Positions 1 to 5,567 of a stretch of DNA of 9,834 nt are shown in pieces. Numbering within the stretch: the stretch's first letter is position 1; the number at the start of each line of letters is the position of its first letter. A model generated the notes under the pieces. The model was given only the letters and a program-made list of their open reading frames with translations, was not told the origin of the DNA and did no database searches. Position numbers and translations under genes: made by a program. Source of the DNA: an uncultured Eubacteriales bacterium (GTDB taxonomy: Bacteria; Bacillota; Clostridia; TANB77; CAG-508); assembly GCA_902766085.1 (NCBI GenBank), contig CACXCH010000012.1:1-9834 (forward strand), read 5' to 3'.

Positions 1-6
1 AAAATT

Positions 7-13
7 CCTCCTT
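7..13 (-). promoter_or_regulatory. Ribosome binding site of a gene beyond the left edge
   Basis: Read on the minus strand this is AAGGAGG followed by AATTTT up to the window edge, a near-perfect Shine-Dalgarno sequence at the right distance for a start codon just outside the window. The gene itself cannot be seen. It would lie downstream of the tRNA-Arg terminator on the same strand. Confidence 0.55.
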
Positions 14-32
14 AATAAATTTTTATAAAATT

Positions 33-74
33 AAAAAAAATAAAGCATAAAGATTTTTAAATCTCCACACTTTA
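33..74 (-). terminator. Rho-independent terminator after tRNA-Arg
   Basis: On the minus strand, TAAAGTGTGGAGATTT (74 down to 59) can pair along its whole length with AAATCTTTATGCTTTA (56 down to 41). The outer TAAAG/CTTTA and inner AGATTT/AAATCT are Watson-Crick; the middle five pairs are mostly G-U. A run of eight U residues (40 down to 33) follows. It starts about 20 nt after the tRNA 3' end, so it probably ends the tRNA transcript. On the plus strand the G-U pairs become mismatches, so it should work in one direction only. Confidence 0.7.
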
Positions 75-93
75 TTCTACACCCTCACTTAAT

Positions 94-170
94 TGGTGCA
101 GCTGACAGGATTTGAACCTGCAACCCCTGAGTTCGTAGCTCAGTGCGCTATCCAGTTACGCTACAGCTAC
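94..170 (-). tRNA. tRNA-Arg (anticodon ACG)
   Basis: The reverse complement folds as a complete tRNA. The acceptor stem GTAGCTG pairs with CAGCTGC (one G-U), followed by discriminator A and an encoded CCA (96-94). The D-arm is GCGT/GCGC around AACTGGATA. The anticodon stem CTGAG/CTCAG encloses CTACGAA, giving anticodon ACG (read as ICG after deamination, decoding CGU/CGC/CGA). The T-arm GCAGG/CCTGT encloses TTCAAAT. Total length is 77 nt with CCA. No convincing promoter was found in 171-260 on the minus strand; only weak A/T-rich hexamers are present. Confidence 0.97.
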
Positions 171-315
171 ATATTAATATATTAAAAGTATTGAATAATC
201 AAAATAAGCACTTATAAATAACTTATACTTATTAACTTTTATTATTCCTTAACTTACAAGTTGAGAAAATCATACTTACTGATAATATGTTGCAAAAATA
301 AATTAAATATGATAG

Positions 316-321
316 TATAAT
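316..321 (+). promoter_or_regulatory. Candidate -10 box for the membrane protein operon
   Basis: A perfect TATAAT lies about 115 nt before the TTG start of the 438-1556 gene. The best upstream hexamer, TTGCAA at 290-295, is 20 nt away, longer than the usual 16-18, so the -35 assignment is poor. The leader that would result contains the short palindrome TTCTGCAGAA. Apart from this, 171-437 shows no gene or clear structure. Confidence 0.35.
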
Positions 322-437
322 TACGAAAACACAAACGAATAAAAAAATATTCTGCAGAAGTATAACGCATTTATTATACATTTAAAAACAAAAAAAATCA
401 AGAGTTTATAAAAAATTGCGATTTTTAGGAGGATGCT

Positions 438-1556
438 TTGAAAGAACAAGAAAGCAATGAAGAAAATGAAATAATAATCACAAAAGATGCAAATAATAAA
501 CAGGAATACGAAATTAAAAAAAATAAGAAAAAATATGGGTTTAATATTATTCTTATCATTGCTATTTTTTCTGCTTTTCTTATATATATGTTTGCTCACG
601 ATGGAAAAGAAACAATTAGAGAAATATTAAATACAGCTGATTATAAATGGATAATTGCTGGGTTTATTTGCTTATTACTTGTTTGGATTGCTGAAAGTGT
701 ATGCTTACATTTACCATTAAAAAGGATTTATCCCAAACAAAAATTTTTAAACTCAGTTAAGATAAATATGATTGGACAACTTTTTAATAATCTAACACCA
801 TTTGCAACAGGTGGACAGGTTATGCAAGTTTACATTATGAATAAAGAAGGAAAAAGAACCTCTGATTCAATATCGGTTTTAACTATGAAATTCGTAATAA
901 CACAAGGAATGCTTATAGTTTTTTCTATTGTTATGATAATTTCTCAATTTGGATATTTAAGAGGGATTTTTAATAATGCTTTTGCGTGGATTGCTGGTAT
1001 TGGAATATTTTTAAATGCTGCTTGTGTTGGGTTATTTGTACTTGCAGCACTTAACAAAAACTTTGTTATGAAAATTGCAAAACCAATTATTAGATTTCTG
1101 CACAATAAAATACATATTGGAAAACATCAAATCTTTAAAGACCCTGATGCTACTATAAAAAAATTTGACTCAAGTGTTGAAAACTTTAATAAACAATTCA
1201 AATCAGTTGCAAAAAACAAATCAACAATTATTTTTATGTCAATTGTTGGGCTTTTGCAGAATATAATATATTATACAATAACATATACTGTATACAAGGC
1301 ATTTGGAAATAGTGGAACATCATATATTCAGATTATCACCATTCAAGCTGTTTTAATGCTCATTATGACTGTGTTCCCAACACCGGGAGCAGGATTAGGT
1401 GCAGAAGGCGGGTTCTTAATACTATTTAATTCAATATTTCAAAATGGAACTATAAACTTGTCAATATTATTCTGGAGAATATGTGTATTTTACTTACCTA
1501 TAATAGTAGGAGCACTATTTTTTATTCCAACATGGAGAAAGGAAAAGACTAGATGA
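438..1556 (+). CDS. YbhN/UPF0104-type membrane protein (lysylphosphatidylglycerol synthase TM-domain family, flippase-like)
   Basis: A 372-residue polytopic membrane protein of the LPG_synthase_TM (UPF0104/YbhN) family. A charged cytoplasmic N-terminus (1-33) precedes several hydrophobic segments near 34-53, 70-90, 152-172, 182-205, 262-288, 298-314 and 342-364. Two family signatures are present: NNLTPFATGGQ at 117-127 and PTPGAGLGAEGG at 314-325. The soluble aminoacyl-transferase domain of full MprF is absent, so lipid lysylation cannot be claimed. Members of this fold are proposed to move or bind lipids, but the substrate is unknown. The start is TTG at 438, placed 5 nt after AGGAGG (427-432). 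The ATG at 433 touches the SD and reads ATG-CTT-TGA, so it is not the start. The gene overlaps the VanW gene by 4 nt (ATGA), implying translational coupling. Confidence 0.88.
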   Translation: MKEQESNEENEIIITKDANNKQEYEIKKNKKKYGFNIILIIAIFSAFLIYMFAHDGKETIREILNTADYKWIIAGFICLLLVWIAESVCLHLPLKRIYPKQKFLNSVKINMIGQLFNNLTPFATGGQVMQVYIMNKEGKRTSDSISVLTMKFVITQGMLIVFSIVMIISQFGYLRGIFNNAFAWIAGIGIFLNAACVGLFVLAALNKNFVMKIAKPIIRFLHNKIHIGKHQIFKDPDATIKKFDSSVENFNKQFKSVAKNKSTIIFMSIVGLLQNIIYYTITYTVYKAFGNSGTSYIQIITIQAVLMLIMTVFPTPGAGLGAEGGFLILFNSIFQNGTINLSILFWRICVFYLPIIVGALFFIPTWRKEKTR

Positions 1557-3196
1557 ATGCAATACTCTATCAAGAAGAGCCAAGTGAACTAACAAAAAGT
1601 GCATTAAAATATTTTAAAAAAGCAGAAAAAATTATATATAAATCACAACATAAAAACGACAAGAAAAATAAAAAATTTATAATCGCTTTTATAATTATTG
1701 CAATATTACTTATTGCATTTGTTTTTAGCGTTATTTTTGCATTAATTAACCAAAACAATAATAAGATTATATCTAATATTTCTGCTATGGGGATAGATAT
1801 TTCTAATCTTACTGTAGATGAAGCAAAACAAAAGTTACAAGAAAATTTGGAAACAAGGCTTGAAACAGATATAGTCTTAAAGCACAATGATGAAGATTAT
1901 GTTCTAACTCCATCTCAATTTGAATTTACCTATGATATTGATAAAACTATTGAAAAAGCATATATGATTGGTAGAAATGGAAACATTTTTGAAAACAACT
2001 ATACAATTCTATATCAGAAAAAACACAATACTGACATTGCTATAGATGTTTCATACAATGAGGATTTACTAAAAAACATTGTGCCTCAACTAAACTCAGG
2101 ATTTAAAGATGGAATAAAAGAACCAAGTTACGAAATAAGTGGAAACAAACTAATCATAACAGCTGGCCAAGATGGAAATGTTGTAAAATATGAAGAACTA
2201 AAAAATCTAATTCTAGAAAGAATGGAGAATGAAAATTATAGTACAGATTCCATTGAAATACCAGTTGAAGAAGGAAAAGCTGAAGCAATTGATATAGACC
2301 AAATTCATAGCGAAATATATAAGGAAGCTGTAAATGCTTCATACTCTACAAACCCTTATAAAATAACAGCTTCATCAAATGGTGTTGATTTTGCAATATC
2401 AGTTAGTGAAGCTAAAGCGCTAATTAATGGGCAAAGTAGTGAATACACAATTCCTTTAAAGGTTATTTATCCAAGTATTACAACAGATAGTATAGGAGCC
2501 GAAGCTTTTCCTGATCTACTTGCAAGCTACACTACAAGCTATGCAACGAGTAATAGCAATAGATCAAACAATATAGCATTAGCAGCGTCAAAATTAGATG
2601 GAACAGTAATTATGCCAGGGGAGACGTTTTCATATAATGAAACGATAGGAAAACGTACTGTTGCAGCGGGATTTAAAGAAGCGGGAGCATACTCAAATGG
2701 TCAGGTAGTAACAGAAGTTGGAGGAGGTATATGCCAAGTTTCAAGCACATTATACAATGCAGCATTAAGAGTAAATTTAGAAATTGTTTCAAGGAAAAAT
2801 CACAACTTCCAAGTAAGCTATGTTCCAATAGGAACAGATGCCACAGTTTCGTGGGAGCAACCAGACTTTAAATTCAAGAATAATAGAAACTATGCAATAA
2901 GAATAAAGGCAACAACATCTAACAAAAAAATAACAATTCAGATATATGGTTTAAAACAAGATGATGACTACGAAGTTGAAATCGAATCACAAAAAACAGG
3001 AACAATTGAATATAAAACGACCTACACAACAGATACATCACTTAAAAAAGGGCAATCAAAAGTAATTCAGAAAGGGTCAAATGGGGCTACATCAATAACA
3101 TATAAAATATTAAAAAAGAATGGAGTAGTAGTTTCAAAAGAGGTAATTTCAAAAGACAAATATCAACCACATAATCAAGTAATTGCTAGAAACTAA
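1553..3196 (+). CDS. VanW family protein with C-terminal G5 domain
   Basis: A 547-residue envelope protein. Residues 1-41 are cytoplasmic and Lys-rich, 42-66 form one transmembrane anchor, and the rest should lie outside the membrane. Residues about 76-310 resemble the peptidoglycan-binding-like (PG_binding_4, YoaR-type) repeats that usually precede VanW. The VanW domain spans about 335-465, with its signature GGGICQVSSTLYNAAL at 390-405. Residues about 470-545 look like a G5 domain (YEVEIES, KKGQSKVIQKGSNG), an extracellular adhesive or cell-wall module. The biochemical role of VanW is not established, and nothing here ties the protein to glycopeptide resistance, since no other van genes are present. 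The start ATG 1553 overlaps the preceding stop, with AAAGGA (1538-1543) as a modest RBS inside the upstream gene. Confidence 0.92.
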   Translation: MNAILYQEEPSELTKSALKYFKKAEKIIYKSQHKNDKKNKKFIIAFIIIAILLIAFVFSVIFALINQNNNKIISNISAMGIDISNLTVDEAKQKLQENLETRLETDIVLKHNDEDYVLTPSQFEFTYDIDKTIEKAYMIGRNGNIFENNYTILYQKKHNTDIAIDVSYNEDLLKNIVPQLNSGFKDGIKEPSYEISGNKLIITAGQDGNVVKYEELKNLILERMENENYSTDSIEIPVEEGKAEAIDIDQIHSEIYKEAVNASYSTNPYKITASSNGVDFAISVSEAKALINGQSSEYTIPLKVIYPSITTDSIGAEAFPDLLASYTTSYATSNSNRSNNIALAASKLDGTVIMPGETFSYNETIGKRTVAAGFKEAGAYSNGQVVTEVGGGICQVSSTLYNAALRVNLEIVSRKNHNFQVSYVPIGTDATVSWEQPDFKFKNNRNYAIRIKATTSNKKITIQIYGLKQDDDYEVEIESQKTGTIEYKTTYTTDTSLKKGQSKVIQKGSNGATSITYKILKKNGVVVSKEVISKDKYQPHNQVIARN

Positions 3197-3225
3197 AAAA
3201 TGATGAAATGTTATAACTAAATAGA

Positions 3226-3251
3226 GAATACTAATGAGCATATTAGTATTC
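3226..3251 (+). terminator. Hairpin after the VanW gene (weak terminator or 3'-end stabiliser)
   Basis: GAATACTAATG (3226-3236) and TATTAGTATTC (3241-3251) form an 11-bp stem with one G-U around AGCA. No U-run follows directly; the nearest, ATTTTTC, is about 10 nt further on. It may protect the 3' end, with termination left to the next hairpin. Confidence 0.4.
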
Positions 3252-3302
3252 AGTAATGATATTTTTCATTCTTGTATTGAAAAGTAAACTGTGATAAAAA
3301 TA

Positions 3303-3331
3303 AAAGAACTAGGTTATAAACTTAGTTCTTT
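3303..3331. terminator. Convergent terminator between the VanW gene and the HU gene
   Basis: AAAGAACTAGGTT (3303-3315) pairs with AACTTAGTTCTTT (3319-3331), a 13-bp stem with one G-U and an ATA loop. On the minus strand it is followed by TTTATTTTTATC, so it serves the HU transcript best. On the plus strand only a short TTTATTTG tail follows. The HU stop codon lies 15 nt away. Confidence 0.75.
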
Positions 3332-3345
3332 ATTTGATATATAAA

Positions 3346-3621
3346 CTATTTATTTACAGCATCTTTTAAAGCTTTTCCGGCTTTGAAAACTGGAGCTTTA
3401 GAAGCAGCAATTTTCATTTCTTCACCTGTTTGAGGGTTACGTCCTTTTCTAGCTGCTCTTTTTCTAACTTCGAAAGATCCAAATCCAACTAATTGAACTT
3501 TTTCACCCTTCTTTAAGCTAGCTGTAATTGTTGAAACAAATGCTTCAACTTGTTCTTCTGTAGCTTTCTTTGTTGCACCTGTTTTAGATGCCATAGCTTC
3601 TACTAAATCTGCCTTATTCAT
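3346..3621 (-). CDS. hup: HU family DNA-binding protein
   Basis: A 91-residue nucleoid protein that binds and bends DNA as a dimer. It has the full HU layout: a helical N-terminus (MNKADLVEAMASKTG, then 18-40), the hinge motif GFGSFEVRKRAARKGRNPQ at 46-64 with Pro63 at the tip of the DNA-intercalating arm, and a C-terminal helix ending KALKDAVNK. The length is typical of HU and no residue is missing. Start ATG 3619-3621 has AGGAGG at 3630-3635, 8 nt away. It is transcribed alone from a strong promoter (3657-3685) and stops at the convergent terminator. HU rather than IHF is inferred from the Gram-positive context. Confidence 0.97.
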   Translation of the reverse strand: MNKADLVEAMASKTGATKKATEEQVEAFVSTITASLKKGEKVQLVGFGSFEVRKRAARKGRNPQTGEEMKIAASKAPVFKAGKALKDAVNK

Positions 3622-3656
3622 AGTAAAATCCTCCTATATTTATTTTTTACAACTAC

Positions 3657-3685
3657 AATGTAGCAAAGAAATGTTGAAATGTCAA
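3657..3685 (-). promoter_or_regulatory. HU gene promoter (sigma-A type, extended -10)
   Basis: On the minus strand, TTGACA (3685-3680) is followed by a 17-nt spacer and TACATT (3662-3657). A TGC directly before the -10 gives an extended -10. The -35 is a perfect consensus and the spacer is ideal. Phased A-tracts lie immediately upstream and may act as an UP-like or curvature element. Confidence 0.8.
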
Positions 3686-3686
3686 T

Positions 3687-3722
3687 AAAAAAGTTGAAAA
3701 AAGTTGAAAAAAAGTAAAAAAA
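3687..3722. other. Phased A-tracts (predicted curved DNA) upstream of the HU promoter
   Basis: Four A-tracts of 6-7 nt start at 3687, 3697, 3707 and 3716, a spacing of 10, 10 and 9 bp, in step with the helix. The units GTTG-A6 repeat in tandem. Such phasing is the classical signal for intrinsic DNA bending. The block abuts the HU -35 box, so it may raise promoter strength or be a site where HU binds its own promoter; the latter is inference. Confidence 0.6.
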
Positions 3723-3726
3723 TCAA

Positions 3727-3756
3727 CATTTTTGACAAATTTATGTCATAAAAATG
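3727..3756. repeat. Imperfect dyad with core TGACA-AATTTA-TGTCA
   Basis: TGACA (3733-3737) and TGTCA (3744-3748) form a perfect dyad. If two bases are bulged on the right side, the arms extend to CATTTTTGACA and TGTCATAAAAATG. The left arm contains a plus-strand TTGACA (3732-3737) with TGCAAT 17 nt later (3755-3760), a possible weak promoter reading toward the 3805-3873 inverted repeat. It may be an operator, but no regulator can be named. Confidence 0.3.
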
Positions 3757-3804
3757 CAATAATACAATTTATGTAAATTGTAAATAAAAGGCTATTTATC
3801 GGAG

Positions 3805-3873
3805 GTTACAGGTTAATGGTTTATTAATATTATGCTTTTCAGTTTTTTTTCTTAGAAACCATTAACCTGTAAC
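3805..3873. repeat. 18-bp perfect inverted repeat with 33-nt spacer
   Basis: GTTACAGGTTAATGGTTT (3805-3822) is the exact reverse complement of 3856-3873. The spacer is T-rich, with eight T in a row. There is no target-site duplication and no U-run after the right arm, so it is neither a clear mobile element nor an ordinary terminator. The first 13 bases recur at 9707-9719. In RNA it would be a long, stable hairpin upstream of the prepilin-like gene's promoter. Confidence 0.75.
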
Positions 3874-3901
3874 TATCTAAGAGACAAGATTGTTTTTCTA
3901 C

Positions 3902-3930
3902 TTTACTTATTACCTTAAAAATGGTATAAT
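3902..3930 (+). promoter_or_regulatory. Promoter of the prepilin-like gene
   Basis: TTTACT (3902-3907), a 17-nt spacer and a perfect TATAAT (3925-3930), preceded by TGG to give an extended -10. The expected start is about 3937, giving a leader of about 36 nt that carries the AGGAAAGG ribosome binding site (3958-3965). Confidence 0.75.
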
Positions 3931-3972
3931 TACCGAAAATTACGAATTAGAAGAAAAAGGAAAGGCTAAATT

Positions 3973-4557
3973 ATGAATAAAGAAAGTGGGCTTAGTTTTA
4001 TAGGGGTATTCTTTGCAATAATCTTTATTATAGTTATTGTTATATTTGCTGTGAATATTCTGCAAAAAAAAGTTAGTAATGTTAAGGATAGCGACATAAA
4101 ATCAAATATGCTATTAATAAAAGGTGCGTGCAAGGGAATAAATGATGAAGCAACTGTCAATAAAAACACATCAAATTATGTAGGAACAGTCCTTACAAAA
4201 TATATCTCAAAACCTGATGAAAATAATGCGGACGAAAACAATGAGAATGAAGAAAGTGCTGATGAAAGTGCATCTAGTGAAAATGAGAATAATAACACTG
4301 ATTCTGATGAAAACAGCCCTGATGAAAATAGCTCAAACACTATTGATGATTCAATAATCAATGATTTTATAAGTAAAAACATCATTTCAGAAAATGAATA
4401 TGGTGAATACTATGTTTTAAATAATGATGATTTAAAAAAATTAGACATTGATGTGGAAAACGAAGAAAATTCATATTATATAGTGAACTATACTTCTGGA
4501 GAGGTTATAATTACAGCAGGAGTTGACGGCAAGTACAAGCTATCAGAAATGGAATAA
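3973..4557 (+). CDS. Prepilin-like (type IV pilin/pseudopilin-like) protein with acidic low-complexity linker
   Basis: A 194-residue protein not assigned to a named family. The N-terminus MNKESG-LSFIGVF followed by an unbroken hydrophobic helix (7-30) resembles a class III leader and pilin helix, with prepilin peptidase cleavage after Gly6. The usual Glu at mature position 5 is Gly11 here. A helical stretch (31-60) leads to a linker at about 79-126 made mostly of D, E, N and S. The C-terminal part (127-194) contains YYIVNYTSGEVI, a pattern seen in clostridial pseudopilin-like proteins. Family placement is inference; a plain single-pass membrane protein is the alternative. It has its own promoter, and no pilus assembly genes are in view. 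RBS AAAGG (3961-3965) lies 7 nt before ATG. Confidence 0.7.
   Translation: MNKESGLSFIGVFFAIIFIIVIVIFAVNILQKKVSNVKDSDIKSNMLLIKGACKGINDEATVNKNTSNYVGTVLTKYISKPDENNADENNENEESADESASSENENNNTDSDENSPDENSSNTIDDSIINDFISKNIISENEYGEYYVLNNDDLKKLDIDVENEENSYYIVNYTSGEVIITAGVDGKYKLSEME
4214..4327 (+). repeat. In-frame repeats of CTGATGAAA inside the acidic linker
   Basis: CTGATGAAA occurs at 4214, 4259, 4304 and 4319. The spacings are 45, 45 and 15 nt, all multiples of five codons. They encode DE(N/S) units of the acidic linker and suggest growth by repeat duplication without loss of frame. Confidence 0.6.
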
Positions 4558-4681
4558 GCTATAAAGAATAAAATAGTACATAAATGGTAGGATTTAAGCT
4601 AAAGACAAACTAACAAAAGTTAACTAAATGCAAAATCTAAAATAAAATCAAATGAGAAAAGTTACTTAAGGAGACAGAACA

Positions 4682-5320
4682 ATGAAAGAGCAAGAAATTG
4701 AGAGATTAACAAACCTAAAAAAGTTTGAAACAAATTTATATAATGAAGGCAACAAATTAATTTGTGGAATTGATGAAGCCGGTAGAGGACCTCTAGCTGG
4801 ACCTGTAGCAGTTGGAGCAGTTGTAATGAAAAAAGATTCATTGATAGAATGGGTTAATGATTCAAAAAAAGTTACGGAAAAAAGACGAGAAATTTTATAT
4901 GACAAGATAATTGAAGATTCACTTGCATGGAGTGTACAACTCGTACCAGAAACGACAATAGATGAGATAAATATTCTAGAAGCAACCAAATATGGTTTAA
5001 ACCTAGCCATAAAAGATATCATAAATCAGCTTCAAAAAAAACCTGATATTGTAATAGTCGATGCGTTGCGTGAAATAAACACGGAGAATATACCATATCA
5101 ATCAATTATAAAAGGAGATGCAACCTGTTATTCAATATCGTGTGCTTCTATCTTGGCTAAAGTAACAAGGGATAGAGTCATGAGACAATGGGATGAAGTT
5201 TATCCACAATATGATTTTGCAAAAAATAAAGGATATGGAACAAAAGAACATATAGAAGCACTAAAAAAATATGGACCTTGCTTAATACATAGAAAAACGT
5301 TCATTACACATTTTTGCTAA
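4682..5320 (+). CDS. rnhB: Ribonuclease HII
   Basis: A 212-residue enzyme that cuts the RNA strand of RNA-DNA hybrids and removes single ribonucleotides misincorporated in DNA. The signature GIDEAGRGPLAGPVAVGAVV is at 29-48. The expected metal-binding acidic residues are D31, E32, D127 (in IVIVDAL) and D146 (in KGD). The conserved SISCASILAKVTRD follows at 151-164 and YPQYDFAKNKGYGTKEH at about 173-189. The length matches the compact core enzyme and no key residue is missing. Start ATG 4682 has AAGGAG (4668-4673) 8 nt upstream. No promoter was recognised in the 124-nt gap after the prepilin-like gene and no terminator lies there, so readthrough from 3902-3930 is possible. Confidence 0.96.
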   Translation: MKEQEIERLTNLKKFETNLYNEGNKLICGIDEAGRGPLAGPVAVGAVVMKKDSLIEWVNDSKKVTEKRREILYDKIIEDSLAWSVQLVPETTIDEINILEATKYGLNLAIKDIINQLQKKPDIVIVDALREINTENIPYQSIIKGDATCYSISCASILAKVTRDRVMRQWDEVYPQYDFAKNKGYGTKEHIEALKKYGPCLIHRKTFITHFC

Positions 5321-5331
5321 TATTAAATTTA

Positions 5332-5353
5332 CTAATTTTATATACAAAATTAG
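5332..5353. repeat. Hairpin after rnhB
   Basis: CTAATTTT (5332-5339) pairs perfectly with AAAATTAG (5346-5353). No U-run follows on either strand, so it is not a standard terminator. The sequence around it, TACTAATTTTA ... ATTAGCAA, recurs after the phosphorylase gene at about 6831-6856. Confidence 0.5.
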
Positions 5354-5397
5354 CAAGGCAGATAGTGCAAAGTAATTAATGAAAGAGTAGAATATAA

Positions 5398-5417
5398 AAA
5401 TATTATTAATAATATTT
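5398..5417. repeat. 20-bp perfect A/T palindrome
   Basis: AAATATTATTAATAATATTT reads the same on both strands. It lies in the 247-nt gap between rnhB and the phosphorylase gene, about 60 nt before the phosphorylase promoter. It could be an operator, but an all-A/T palindrome of this length may arise by chance in this composition. Confidence 0.35.
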
Positions 5418-5456
5418 AAACTATGTACAATAGAAATGTAACATGTAGATTAATAA

Positions 5457-5485
5457 TAGTAAAATCACGTGAAGATTGTTATAAT
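5457..5485 (+). promoter_or_regulatory. Promoter of the pyrimidine-nucleoside phosphorylase gene
   Basis: A perfect TATAAT (5480-5485) is preceded by TGT (5477-5479), an extended -10. The hexamer 17 nt upstream is TAGTAA, a poor -35, which the extended -10 can offset. Transcription should begin near 5492, giving a leader of about 75 nt with no recognised riboswitch. The ribosome binding site is GGAAGGAAG, about 10 nt before ATG 5568. Confidence 0.65.
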
Positions 5486-5567
5486 TTGACTTATGAAGCT
5501 TAAGAAAAACAGGCAAACTTTATAAAAGAAAACCTTTGATTATAAGATACGGAAGGAAGCTAAAAAT

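Noticed and set aside
433..441. ATG at 433 as the start of the first operon gene
   Set aside because: It touches the SD and reads ATG-CTT-TGA. The TTG at 438 has a 5-nt spacing and opens the 372-codon frame.
321..599. Minus-strand open frame opposite the first operon gene, and similar antisense frames at 1570-1887, 4176-4385, 4666-5022, 5756-6223, 8212-8607 and 9193-9414
   Set aside because: They are opposite convincing genes, have low-complexity F/L/S-rich translations caused by A-rich coding strands, and lack ribosome binding sites and family motifs.
1553..3196. VanW as evidence of vancomycin resistance
   Set aside because: No vanA/B-type ligase, vanH, vanX or vanRS gene is present. VanW-domain proteins are common in clostridia without resistance.
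3816..3827. Three-codon ORF ATG-GTT-TAT-TAA after GGAGG (3801-3805), as a leader peptide
   Set aside because: It is too short to judge and lies inside the inverted repeat. No gene with a suitable frame follows closely.
3797..3883. The 18-bp inverted repeat as a miniature transposable element
   Set aside because: TATC occurs on both sides, but on the left it is 4 nt from the arm, so there is no proper target-site duplication. There is also no transposase.
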